Source: Burkholderiales bacterium (GTDB lineage: Bacteria; Pseudomonadota; Gammaproteobacteria; Burkholderiales; Burkholderiaceae_C). From it: a DNA stretch of 9,161 bases. A model generated the notes under the pieces. That model was not told the DNA's origin. It did no database searches and saw only the letters and a program-made list of their open reading frames with translations. Made by a program: the position numbers and the translations under genes. Shown one piece after another: positions 1-8,535 of this stretch. Position 1 is the first letter of the stretch, and each line of letters opens with the position of its first letter. The stretch lies in NCBI GenBank assembly GCA_025352345.1, contig JANXTP010000113.1, forward strand, positions 1-9,161. The letters are read 5' to 3'.

Positions 1-543
1 GCCGGGCAGTTCCTCAAGGCCGACCCGGGCGTCGGGCGCTTGCTGGGCGTGCTCAGCCTGCAGGCGTTGCCACGGCGTTTCGTGCTCGACTTCCGCGACC
101 TGTTTCAGCAGGGCTTCGCGTTCGACGACATCAGCGGCGACCTGCAGATCGCCGCTGGCGTGGCAAAGACCAACAACCTGCGCATGCGCGGCGTGCAGGC
201 CGCCGTGCTGATGGAGGGCAAGGCCGACATCGAGCAGGAAACGCAGGACCTGCGGGTGATCGTCGTGCCGGAGATCGACGCGGGCACCGCCTCGCTGGCC
301 TACGCGGCAATCAACCCGGCGATCGGCCTCGGGGCGTTTCTGGCGCAGACGCTGTTCAGCAAGCCGCTGATCGCTGCCAGCACGCGAGAATTCCACATCA
401 CCGGCTCGTGGGCCGATCCGAAGGTCGACAAGGTCGAGCGCAGTTTCACCGACGCCGTGCCGAACATTCCGGCGCCCAGCGTGGCACCCGCGCCGCCCAT
501 CCCGTCGGCCTCGTCGGCCAGCGACCCCGAAGGAAAGCCATGA
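1..543 (+). CDS. yhdP: YhdP family AsmA-like envelope protein, C-terminal part (5' end outside window)
   Basis: The reading frame is open from the first base and ends at TGA 541-543, so about 180 C-terminal codons of a much longer protein (family members usually exceed 1,200 residues) are present. The stretch starting GQFLKADPGVGRLLGVLSLQ, then ALPRRFVLDFRDLFQQGFAFD and a late ITGSWADPKV segment, is typical of the conserved C-terminal AsmA-like region of the YhdP family. YhdP-type proteins are inner-membrane-anchored periplasmic proteins; in Escherichia coli YhdP works with TamB and YdbH in phospholipid transport to the outer membrane. The end is rich in Pro, Ala and Ser (about residues 151-178 of the visible part), a probable disordered tail. 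The stop overlaps the next gene's start (ATGA), suggesting translational coupling. The family call is firm; the exact role in this organism is inferred. Confidence 0.88.
   Translation, partial: AGQFLKADPGVGRLLGVLSLQALPRRFVLDFRDLFQQGFAFDDISGDLQIAAGVAKTNNLRMRGVQAAVLMEGKADIEQETQDLRVIVVPEIDAGTASLAYAAINPAIGLGAFLAQTLFSKPLIAASTREFHITGSWADPKVDKVERSFTDAVPNIPAPSVAPAPPIPSASSASDPEGKP
530..536 (+). promoter_or_regulatory. Ribosome binding site of the Nit hydrolase gene
   Basis: AAGGAAA lies a few bases before ATG 540 and inside the last codons of yhdP. It favours the start at 540 over upstream in-frame starts such as the one at 408, which would add 44 residues that look like yhdP read in the wrong frame. 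Confidence 0.6.
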
Positions 544-1382
544 AGATCGCCGCACTGCAAATGGTCGCCACGCCCGATGTCGAGCAAAACCTCGCGGCGG
601 CCACCCGGCTGATCGCACAGGCCGCCGATGCGGGTGCCACGCTGGTCGCGCTGCCCGAGTACTTCTGCCTGATGGGCCACAACGACCGCGACAAGCTCGC
701 GATCGCCGAGGACGCCGGCGCTGGGCAAATCCAGGACAGCCTGTCCGTTGCGGCCCGCCGGCACGGCCTGTGGGTGATCGGTGGCACGTTGCCGATCCGC
801 AGCGACGATGCCGACCATGTCTACAACGCCTGCTGCGTCTATGCGCCCGATGGCACGCAGGCCGCGCGCTACGACAAGATCCATTTGTTCTGCTTTGACA
901 ACGGCCGCGAGCGCTATGACGAAGGTCGGGTGCTGCGCGCAGGCAGCGAGCCGGTCGCATTCAGCGCTGCGGTGACCGGGACACAGACGCCGATCCGGGT
1001 CGGCCTGAGCATCTGCTACGACCTGCGCTTTCCCGAGCTGTACCGCGCGCTGATGGCCATGCCCGGCCAACCGCCCTGTGATCTGATCGCAGTGCCCGCC
1101 GCCTTTACCCACACCACCGGACAGGCGCACTGGGAATTGCTGCTGCGTGCCCGCGCGGTCGAGAACCAGTGCTACGTGATCGCGGCGGCGCAAGGCGGTC
1201 TGCACGAGAACGGCCGGCGCACCTGGGGCCACAGCATGGTCATCGACCCGTGGGGCGAGGTGCTTGCGGTGCAGCCGGACGGTGAGGGCGTGGTGCTGGC
1301 CGAGCTTGATCTGGAGCGGCTGGCGGCGGTGCGTTCGCAGCTGCCGGCACTGGCGCACCGGCGACCCGACGGGCGGTTCTGA
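540..1382 (+). CDS. Carbon-nitrogen hydrolase, NIT1/YbeM type (probable deaminated glutathione amidase)
   Basis: The protein has 280 residues, the normal length for a single-domain nitrilase-superfamily amidase. The catalytic triad is visible: Glu40 in ALPEYF, Lys113 in YDKIHLF, and Cys159 in LSICYDLRFPELYR. The sequence after the cysteine (PAAFTHTTGQAHWELLLRAR, then AVENQCYVIAAAQGG and RRTWGHSMVIDPWGE) matches the NIT1/YbeM branch. In characterised members this branch hydrolyses deaminated glutathione, a transamination side product, to 2-oxoglutarate and cysteinylglycine. It is probably cytosolic: the N-terminus MKIAALQMVA is the first core strand, with no signal peptide. The start at 540 is set by a good ribosome binding site and the four-base overlap with yhdP. 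Substrate assignment is by family resemblance only; another omega-amidase-like activity is possible. Confidence 0.88.
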   Translation: MKIAALQMVATPDVEQNLAAATRLIAQAADAGATLVALPEYFCLMGHNDRDKLAIAEDAGAGQIQDSLSVAARRHGLWVIGGTLPIRSDDADHVYNACCVYAPDGTQAARYDKIHLFCFDNGRERYDEGRVLRAGSEPVAFSAAVTGTQTPIRVGLSICYDLRFPELYRALMAMPGQPPCDLIAVPAAFTHTTGQAHWELLLRARAVENQCYVIAAAQGGLHENGRRTWGHSMVIDPWGEVLAVQPDGEGVVLAELDLERLAAVRSQLPALAHRRPDGRF

Positions 1383-1383
1383 A

Positions 1384-2913
1384 TCAGGCGGCGGCTTGAG
1401 CCGCCGCGGCGATCACCTGCGCGACGGCGGCGGTGAGTTTCTTGCCATAGGGCACGTGCAGGAACTCGTTCGGCCCGTGCGCATTGCTCTTCGGGCCAAG
1501 CACACCGCACACCATCATCTGCGCGGCCGGGAAGCCGCGCTGCAGCAGGCTCATCAGCGGGATCGTGCCGCCCTGGCCGATGTGGCCGCAGGGCGCGCCG
1601 AAGTGCTGTTGTGAAGCGGTGTCCAGCGCGTCGGCCAGCCACGGCGCCAGCGTCGGCGCGTTCCAGCCCGTCGCCCCGGAAGGTTGACCTCCGCCACCGC
1701 CGCCCGATCGGCCATCGGCACTGAATGTCACCTTCGCGTTGTACGGTGCGTTGTCTTCGAGCAGGGTTTTCAACTTCGCCGCCGCCTGGTTGCCGTCGAC
1801 AAGCGGTGGCAAGCGCAGACTGAGCTTGAAGGCGGTATAGGGTCGCAGCACATTGCCGGCGCTGCGCATTTCGGGGAAACCGTCGACACCGGTGACGCTG
1901 AGCGTCGGCTTCCAGGTGCGCCGGATCAGCGCATCGAGCGGGTCGGAGGTGGTGGGCAGCGTGGGCCCGCCGTCGGCGCCACAGGCCCAGGGAAAGCGCT
2001 TCCAGGCTTCGTCGCCCAGGGCCAGCGCCGTGGCCCGGGCTTGCTCGACACGGTCGGCCGGGATCTCGCAGTGGAAGCTCGCCGGCAGCAGCTCGCCGGT
2101 TTTCGAGTCTTCCAGGCGGTCCAGCACCTGGCGCAGGATGCGGAAGCTCGAGGGCACCAATCCGCTTGAGTCGCCCGAGTGCACGCCCTCGGTCAGCACC
2201 TCGACCTTCAGCACGCCGCTGACCATGCCGCGCAGGCTGGTGGTCAGCCACAGCTGGTCGTAGTTCCCAGCGCCGCTGTCCAGGCACACCACCAGGCCGA
2301 CGTGGCCTAGCTGCGGCTTCAACGCATCGATGTAGGCCGGCAGGTCGAACGAGCCGCTTTCCTCGCAGCTCTCGATCAGGCCGACGCAGCGCGGGCGCGG
2401 AATGCCCTGCGCATCGAGCGCCATGATCGCCGTCAATGAGGCGTAGACCGCATAGCCGTCATCGGCGCCGCCGCGGCCGTACAGCAGGTCGTTCTCCAGC
2501 TTCGGCGTCCACGGCCCGAGGTCGTTGCGCCAGCCGCTGAACTCGGGCTGCTTGTCGAGGTGACCGTACATCAGCACCGTGGGTGCGTCGCTTGCATTGC
2601 CGCCGGCGCAGGTCGCAGGCACGTCGAAAAAGATCACCGGCGTGCGGCCTGGCAGGCGCACCACTTCGAGCTTGAGTCCGGCCACCGGCTGCCGCTCGAC
2701 CCACTGCGCGGCGTCGCGGATCACCCGGTCGATGTGGCCATGGGACTGCCAGTCGGCATCGAACAGCGGGCTCTTGGCCGGGATCGAGATGTAGTCGATC
2801 AGTGCCGGCACGATGGCCTCGTCCCAGGTGCGATCGCAGAACGCGCCGATGGCAGCGGCGTGGTCGCCGGCCGTTGGTGAGGGCTCGGGCAATGACGTGT
2901 CGCGGGCATTCAT
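1384..2913 (-). CDS. M20 family zinc metallopeptidase (dipeptidase/carboxypeptidase-like)
   Basis: The protein has 509 residues, a normal length for the larger M20 dipeptidases (CNDP/PepV-like). Visible motifs in order: MYGHLD with His118 (metal) and Asp120; YGRGGADDG with bridging Asp151; ESCEESGS with Glu184 (catalytic base) and Glu185 (metal); CLDSGAG with Asp212 (metal); VHSGDSSG with His245 in the dimerisation/lid region; and SNAHGPNEF with His479 (metal). The full di-zinc site is therefore present and the enzyme should be active. No signal peptide is visible, so it is probably cytoplasmic and cleaves a dipeptide or an N-acyl amino acid. A six-glycine run (residues 404-409) precedes the conserved GATGWNAP segment. 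The start ATG overlaps the kinase stop as TGATG, suggesting translational coupling. Its stop is one base from that of the convergent Nit gene. The substrate cannot be read from the sequence. Confidence 0.9.
   Translation of the reverse strand: MNARDTSLPEPSPTAGDHAAAIGAFCDRTWDEAIVPALIDYISIPAKSPLFDADWQSHGHIDRVIRDAAQWVERQPVAGLKLEVVRLPGRTPVIFFDVPATCAGGNASDAPTVLMYGHLDKQPEFSGWRNDLGPWTPKLENDLLYGRGGADDGYAVYASLTAIMALDAQGIPRPRCVGLIESCEESGSFDLPAYIDALKPQLGHVGLVVCLDSGAGNYDQLWLTTSLRGMVSGVLKVEVLTEGVHSGDSSGLVPSSFRILRQVLDRLEDSKTGELLPASFHCEIPADRVEQARATALALGDEAWKRFPWACGADGGPTLPTTSDPLDALIRRTWKPTLSVTGVDGFPEMRSAGNVLRPYTAFKLSLRLPPLVDGNQAAAKLKTLLEDNAPYNAKVTFSADGRSGGGGGGQPSGATGWNAPTLAPWLADALDTASQQHFGAPCGHIGQGGTIPLMSLLQRGFPAAQMMVCGVLGPKSNAHGPNEFLHVPYGKKLTAAVAQVIAAAAQAAA
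1388..1407 (+). terminator. GC-rich hairpin between convergent genes, possible transcript 3' end
   Basis: A perfect 8-bp stem, GCGGCGGC and GCCGCCGC, closes a TTGA loop starting 5 bases after the Nit gene stop. There is no T-run after it on either strand, so it is not a canonical intrinsic terminator. It lies inside the last codons of the opposing M20 gene, where it encodes the Ala-rich tail, so codon composition alone could explain it. It might still help end or protect the nit transcript. Confidence 0.25.
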
Positions 2914-4481
2914 CAGCGCTCTCCGGGTGAGTTCAATGCCAGTGTAGGAGCGCCATCGGCTGCAGGCGCGTCGCGTACCGCAGCAAAGCGCAGGGTAAAT
3001 CGCACACCGGGGCCGAAGGGCGCATCGGCTGGGTCGCCGGCTTGCGCGCGCCGCGGCAGGTTGGCGTCGGCGATCAGCAGCTCGGCGCTGTGCTGGGTGG
3101 CGATCTGGCGCACGATCGCCAGTCCCAGCCCGGAGCCGTCCACCTGCGTGCCGAGCAGCCGGTAGAACGGGCGGAACACCTGCTCGCGCTCGGCCACCGG
3201 GATGCCCGGTCCGGAGTCCTCGACCTGGATCGTCACCGTCTGGCCCGACGGGTCGTCGATCACCCGCACCGTGACCACACCGCCTGCCGGCGTGTAATGC
3301 AGCGCGTTGTCGACCAGGTTGCGGATCAGCTCGCCCAGCAGCAGCCGGTGGCCCCAGATCGTCGGGCCGCCCGTTGCGCCCGCGGCACTGCTGTCCAGCG
3401 TGGCGACCTCAGGGCCTTCGTAACCCAGGTCGATGCGCTTGTCGAGCGCCTGTGGCACGAAGTCCTGCACCGTCTCGATGGCCAGCTCGGCCAGATCGAC
3501 CGGCACCAACGCGATCGTGTGGTCCCGGTCTTCGGCGCGAGCCATCGACAGCAGCTGGTTGACCATGTGCGCTGCCCGCTCGCTGGAGCGCGCGATCTGC
3601 CGCAGCGAGCGCTTGATGTCGGCTGGCGCGCTGCGGCCGGCGTCGATGTCGCGCTGCGCCAGCTCGGCCTGCATGCGCAGACCGGCCAGCGGCGTCTTGA
3701 GTTGATGTGCCGCATCCGACAAAAAGCGCTTTTGCGAGCCCATCGAGCGGTCGAGCCGCGCCAGCAGATCGTTGATCGCACGCACCAACGGCGACACTTC
3801 TTCGGGTGCATCACGTTCGTCGATCGGGCTCAGGTCGCTGCTGTCTCGCTTGCGGATACGCTGCTGCAATTCGTTCAGCGGCGCGATGCCGCGCACCAGC
3901 GCTAACCACACCAGCAGGACCGCCAACGGCAGGATGACGAACTGCGGCAGGATCACGCCCTTGATGATCTCGGTGGCGAGCCGCGAGCGCTTGCCCAGCG
4001 TCTCGGCCACCTGCACCAGCGGCGCTGCATCGCCCGGGCGGCCCGGCACGTCGACCCACAAATAGGCCACGCGCACGCTCTCGTCGTGGATCGTGTCGTC
4101 GCGGTAGCGCAGCTCTCCGGGCGGCGCGCGCTCTTCTTCGCCGGGCACCGCCAGCGCGCGGTCGCCGCTCAGGTACTCGCCGCGCAGGCCCAGCACTTGA
4201 TAGAACACATCGTCGGCTTCGTCGGCACGCAGGATCTCCGACGCGCCGGCCGGCAGCGTGAAGATTGCAGTGGCGGGGCCGGGTGTCGTCGTGACCGCGA
4301 CCTGCTTGGACAGCACCCGCACCATGTCGGCCAGCTCGCGGTCGTAAGGCCGGTTGGCAATGCCCTGCGCCACCAGCCAGGTCAACACCACGCTCATCGG
4401 CCACAGCACCAGCAAGGGCGCGAGCATCCAGTCGAGGATCTCGCCAAACAGCGAACGTTGCTCGCGCGGGGTGTTGGCCAT
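2913..4481 (-). CDS. Two-component sensor histidine kinase, TctE-like
   Basis: The 522-residue protein has a first membrane segment at about 19-40 (WMLAPLLVLWPMSVVLTWLV). A periplasmic domain at about 45-170 follows; it looks like the 2CSK_N sensor domain of TctE-type kinases (VFYQVLGLRGEYLSGD, later VQVAETLGKR). The second membrane segment is at about 176-197. A HAMP-like linker leads to the phosphoacceptor helix SDAAHQLKTPLAG with His259. The ATPase domain shows the N box LIRNLVDNALHYTP (Asn388, Asn392), the G1 box EDSGPGIP (421-428), the F box FRPFYRL, and the G2 box DGSGLGLAI (448-456). All catalytic elements are intact. It lies 16 bases after the response regulator stop, so the two are very likely cotranscribed partners. 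TctE kinases sense tricarboxylates in some bacteria, but the family is broad and no tct transporter is visible here, so the ligand is unknown. Its ribosome binding site is weak. Confidence 0.92.
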   Translation of the reverse strand: MANTPREQRSLFGEILDWMLAPLLVLWPMSVVLTWLVAQGIANRPYDRELADMVRVLSKQVAVTTTPGPATAIFTLPAGASEILRADEADDVFYQVLGLRGEYLSGDRALAVPGEEERAPPGELRYRDDTIHDESVRVAYLWVDVPGRPGDAAPLVQVAETLGKRSRLATEIIKGVILPQFVILPLAVLLVWLALVRGIAPLNELQQRIRKRDSSDLSPIDERDAPEEVSPLVRAINDLLARLDRSMGSQKRFLSDAAHQLKTPLAGLRMQAELAQRDIDAGRSAPADIKRSLRQIARSSERAAHMVNQLLSMARAEDRDHTIALVPVDLAELAIETVQDFVPQALDKRIDLGYEGPEVATLDSSAAGATGGPTIWGHRLLLGELIRNLVDNALHYTPAGGVVTVRVIDDPSGQTVTIQVEDSGPGIPVAEREQVFRPFYRLLGTQVDGSGLGLAIVRQIATQHSAELLIADANLPRRAQAGDPADAPFGPGVRFTLRFAAVRDAPAADGAPTLALNSPGER

Positions 4482-4497
4482 GGAAAGTCGAAGCTTC

Positions 4498-5169
<672 letters not shown>

Positions 5170-5176
5170 CCCTGTG

Positions 5177-5182
5177 TCCTTT
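5177..5182 (-). promoter_or_regulatory. Ribosome binding site of the response regulator
   Basis: AAAGGA on the minus strand lies 7 bases before ATG 5169. It sets the start and argues against the in-frame GTG at 5202. Confidence 0.6.
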
Positions 5183-5200
5183 CGGCTGAACCGGCATCGC

Positions 5201-5223
5201 ACTGGTCGGTTTACCGGGCCAGT
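5201..5223. repeat. Imperfect inverted repeat in the regulator-recA spacer
   Basis: The arms ACTGG and CCAGT enclose an inner CGGT-TT-ACCG dyad, separated from it by one base on the left and two on the right. It lies 32 bases upstream of the response regulator start. It may be an operator or a leader hairpin. The inner half resembles the perfect palindrome CGGTACCG at 5306-5313: both read CGGT, then ACCGGG (the second with no TT between and sharing its centre). No binding protein can be named. Confidence 0.3.
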
Positions 5224-5337
5224 TTAGGGTTCGCCTGTGGGGCATGACGAGCCGTGGCATGGCTGTATACCCGTAGCCCGTCGCCAAGCGACCACCCCCT
5301 AAGCTCGGTACCGGGTTAAAAAATCGCTTCTACACTA

Positions 5338-5353
5338 CTGTACAAACATCCAG
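5338..5353 (+). promoter_or_regulatory. LexA-binding SOS box of recA
   Basis: CTGT-ACAAACAT-CCAG matches the proteobacterial LexA operator CTGT-N8-ACAG in seven of eight fixed bases (C instead of A at 5350). The flanking TA before CTGT also fits the extended E. coli consensus. It lies 37 bases before the recA start and overlaps the likely -35 element, so LexA binding would block recA transcription until DNA damage. Confidence 0.75.
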
Positions 5354-5366
5354 CTTTCGCAATAAT
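5339..5366 (+). promoter_or_regulatory. Candidate sigma-70 promoter of recA
   Basis: TGTACA (5339-5344, weak -35) and AATAAT (5361-5366, five of six bases of the -10 consensus) are 16 bases apart. Transcription would start near 5373, leaving a short leader before the ribosome binding site GGAGA (5381-5385). The overlap of the -35 with the SOS box fits LexA repression. TACACT at 5331-5336 is an alternative -10 without a clear -35 partner. Confidence 0.45.
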
Positions 5367-5390
5367 CGACTCGTCATTCCGGAGAACCCC

Positions 5391-6467
<1,077 letters not shown>

Positions 6468-6526
6468 TCTGCGTGGTGGCGTGACATGACACGGCTTCAG
6501 CGCGTGGCGGCAGGGTGCCCGGCGCG

Positions 6527-7024
6527 ATGAGGCCGCGGCTTTCATTGAAAGGCCGGGCGCTGCAATTGCTGGCGCAGCGGGAACACAGCCGGCTGGAACT
6601 GCGCCGCAAGCTGCTGCGGCGCTTGCGCGACGATGCCCGCCGCGACGACACCGGGGCGCAGGGCACCCCGGCCGACCGCCAGGCCGAGGTCGACGCCGTG
6701 CTCGATTGGCTGCAAGCCCACCGCCACCTGAGCGACGAGCGCTTCGTCGAAAGTCGTGTCCACGCACGTGCGGCACGTTTCGGCAACCTGCGTATCCAGC
6801 AGGAGCTGTCGCAGCACGGTGTCGAACTCACGCCTGCGATCGCTGACGAATTGCGCGACAGCGAGAAAAGCCGGGCGCGCGAGGTGCAGCAGCGCAAGTT
6901 CGGCTCGCCACCGTCCACGCCAGCCGATCGTGCGCGACAGGCCCGGTTTCTGGCCGGGCGCGGTTTCTCGGCCGAAGTGGTCTGGCACGTTTTGCGCGGG
7001 GCTGCCGACAACGAAGACGCTTGA
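6527..7024 (+). CDS. recX: RecA regulatory protein RecX
   Basis: The protein has 165 residues from ATG 6527; an in-frame GTG at 6515 would give 169. RecX binds along the RecA filament groove, limiting filament growth and strand exchange. The family's helical repeats can be followed: SLKGRALQLLAQREHSRLELRRKLLRRL at about 5-32, VDAVLDWLQAHRHLSDERFVESRVHARAARFGNLRIQQEL at about 55-95, and a C-terminal RARQARFLAGRGFSAEVVWHVLRG at about 138-161. An Asp/Arg-rich insert (about 33-52) separates the first two repeats. Its position directly after recA and its likely sharing of the SOS-controlled transcript are classical. Neither candidate start has a strong ribosome binding site (a GGCAGG lies about 12 bases before 6527), so RecX may be translated weakly relative to RecA. 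I see no clear terminator hairpin in the recA-recX gap. Confidence 0.92.
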   Translation: MRPRLSLKGRALQLLAQREHSRLELRRKLLRRLRDDARRDDTGAQGTPADRQAEVDAVLDWLQAHRHLSDERFVESRVHARAARFGNLRIQQELSQHGVELTPAIADELRDSEKSRAREVQQRKFGSPPSTPADRARQARFLAGRGFSAEVVWHVLRGAADNEDA

Positions 7025-7349
7025 CGCCAGCTCGGATTCGGACAAACCAATTTTGAACTGAGGTCGGCTTGTGAGCGCTGCGACCACCGAGACAGTTGGG
7101 GATTGAATTCCCAGGTGTGCAACCGCAGCGCCCTCGTCAGCACCGCACGGCTGGCCTGAATACAGATACTTGTCAGGCATGCGCCCGAAGATGTCGAGTG
7201 GGCACCTCAAGAACAACTCCTCAGAACCCCCTCCGACAAATCCTCCATTCGACAGCTTCGACGGCCCCGTCCGGGCGAATGTCGGGATATCCCTCACTTG
7301 CACCGATAATTTCGGTTGATTTCTTCATCGTCAGTCAGAAAGCCCCCGA
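7025..7349. other. 325-bp spacer between recX and sucC, no convincing gene
   Basis: No frame has a start, ribosome binding site and recognisable product. A hand count over 7021-7320 gives 171 G or C in 300 bases (57%), visibly lower than the surrounding genes. Present are a 6-bp inverted repeat (GCCTGA at 7154-7159, TCAGGC at 7173-7178), the palindrome GGGATATCCC (7284-7293) and a -10-like GATAAT (7305-7310). No strong recX terminator with a T-run is visible. The last about 70 bases probably hold the sucCD promoter and leader; the origin of the rest is unclear. Confidence 0.6.
7284..7310 (+). promoter_or_regulatory. Candidate sucCD promoter with palindrome at the -35 position
   Basis: GATAAT at 7305-7310 matches the -10 consensus in five of six bases, 39 bases before the sucC start. 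No good -35 hexamer lies 16-18 bases upstream. That position is instead occupied by the perfect 10-bp palindrome GGGATATCCC (7284-7293), which could be an activator or repressor site. The assignment rests on these short motifs only. Confidence 0.3.
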
Positions 7350-8510
7350 ATGAAAATCCACGAATACCAAGGCAAAGAGCTGCTGGGCCGCTATGGCATC
7401 CCGGTGCCGAAAGGCTATCCGGCGTTCAGCGTCCACGAAGCCCTGGAAGCAGCCCAAAAGCTGGGCGGCCCGGTCTGGGTCGTGAAGGCGCAGATTCATG
7501 CGGGTGGCCGTGGCAAGGGCGGTGGTGTCAAGCTGGCGCGCTCGCTCGACGAGGTGAAGAAGCTGTCGGGCGAGATCCTCGGCATGCAGCTGAAGACGCA
7601 CCAGACCGGCCCCGAAGGCCAGAAAGTGCGCCGCCTGCTGATCGAAGAAGGCGCCGACATCAAGCACGAGTACTACGTCGCTGCCGTCACCGACCGTGGC
7701 ACGCAGAAGGTGGTGCTGATGGCGTCGAGCGAAGGCGGCATGGACATCGAGCAGGTAGCGCACGACACGCCGGAGAAGATCGTCAAGGTTTTCATCGACC
7801 CGCTGATCGGCCTCACCGATGCACAAGGCCAACAGCTCGCCGGCGGCATCGGCATTCCGGTGGCCAGCCAGGCGCAGGCGGTCGATGTCTTCAAGAAGCT
7901 GTACGCCTGCTACATGGAAACCGACTCCAGCCTGGCCGAGATCAACCCGCTGATCCTCGAAGGCAACGGCAACATCAAGGCGCTGGACGCGAAGTTCAAC
8001 TTCGACAGCAACGCGCTGTTCCGGCACCCCGAGATCGTCGCTTACCGCGACCTCGATGAAGAAGACCCGGCCGAGATCGAGGCCAGCAAGTTCGACCTTG
8101 CCTACATCCAGCTGGACGGCAACATCGGCTGTCTGGTCAACGGCGCCGGCCTCGCGATGGCGACGATGGACACCATCAAGCTGTTCGGCGCCGAGCCCGC
8201 CAACTTCCTCGACGTGGGCGGTGGCGCCACCGCCGAGAAGGTCACCGAGGCCTTCAAGATCATGCTGGGCAACCCGAAGGTCAAGGCGATCCTGGTCAAC
8301 ATCTTCGGCGGCATCATGCGCTGCGACACCATCGCCGAAGGCGTGATCGCCGCCTGCAAGGCGGTCAACCTGACGGTGCCGCTGGTCGTGCGGATGAAGG
8401 GCACCAACGAGGACATCGGCAAGAAGATGCTGAAGGACTCGGGCCTGCCGATCATCAGCGCCGATTCGATGGCCGATGCCGCCCAGGCCGTGATGGCCGC
8501 GCTCAAGTAA
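7350..8510 (+). CDS. sucC: Succinyl-CoA synthetase (ADP-forming), beta subunit
   Basis: The 386-residue protein is standard length for SucC. With SucD it interconverts succinyl-CoA and succinate, with substrate-level nucleotide phosphorylation in the TCA cycle. The N-terminal ATP-grasp domain starts MKIHEYQGKELL and carries the nucleotide-binding Lys46 and the glycine loop AGGRGKGGGVK (51-61). The Mg-binding residues Asn199 (AEINPLIL) and Asp213 (KALDAKFN) align exactly with the E. coli numbers. The C-terminal domain has LDVGGGATAEKV (287-298) and NIFGGIMRCDTIAEG (317-331), part of the phosphohistidine site shared with the alpha subunit. The ribosome binding site is weak (AGAAAG about 8 bases before ATG 7350). 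sucD follows after 25 bases, so the pair forms an operon, as usual. ATP versus GTP preference is not evident from the sequence. Confidence 0.97.
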   Translation: MKIHEYQGKELLGRYGIPVPKGYPAFSVHEALEAAQKLGGPVWVVKAQIHAGGRGKGGGVKLARSLDEVKKLSGEILGMQLKTHQTGPEGQKVRRLLIEEGADIKHEYYVAAVTDRGTQKVVLMASSEGGMDIEQVAHDTPEKIVKVFIDPLIGLTDAQGQQLAGGIGIPVASQAQAVDVFKKLYACYMETDSSLAEINPLILEGNGNIKALDAKFNFDSNALFRHPEIVAYRDLDEEDPAEIEASKFDLAYIQLDGNIGCLVNGAGLAMATMDTIKLFGAEPANFLDVGGGATAEKVTEAFKIMLGNPKVKAILVNIFGGIMRCDTIAEGVIAACKAVNLTVPLVVRMKGTNEDIGKKMLKDSGLPIISADSMADAAQAVMAALK

Positions 8511-8535
8511 GCGCCCCGAGACCAAGGACACACCC

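Noticed and set aside
300..1358. A 352-codon open frame on the minus strand opposite the Nit hydrolase gene
   Set aside because: The plus-strand gene has intact catalytic motifs and a ribosome binding site; the antisense frame is a high-GC shadow with no recognisable domain.
1383..1383. Possible loss of tldD downstream of the yhdP-nit pair
   Set aside because: I recall tldD often lying near yhdP in proteobacteria, but the window cannot show where tldD is in this genome, so its absence here is not evidence of loss or rearrangement.
6468..6526. Possible terminator or attenuator hairpin between recA and recX
   Set aside because: Only a 4-bp stem (CGTG, CACG around 6480-6493) could be found, with no T-run. 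That is too weak to call, though such an element exists in some bacteria.
7154..7178. Inverted repeat GCCTGA/TCAGGC as an integron-type or phage attachment site
   Set aside because: There is no integrase, cassette array or core-site sequence nearby. A 6-bp repeat with a 13-base loop is expected by chance.
6542..7303. A 253-codon open frame on the minus strand covering recX and the following spacer
   Set aside because: It begins with GTG without a ribosome binding site, most of it is the antisense of the clear recX gene, and the part in the spacer resembles no family I know. Long antisense open frames are common at this GC content.
7096..7353. An 85-codon open frame on the plus strand in the recX-sucC spacer
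   Set aside because: It has no ribosome binding site, composition unlike the neighbouring genes, no recognisable domain, and it runs into the sucC start. A chance frame is the simplest reading.
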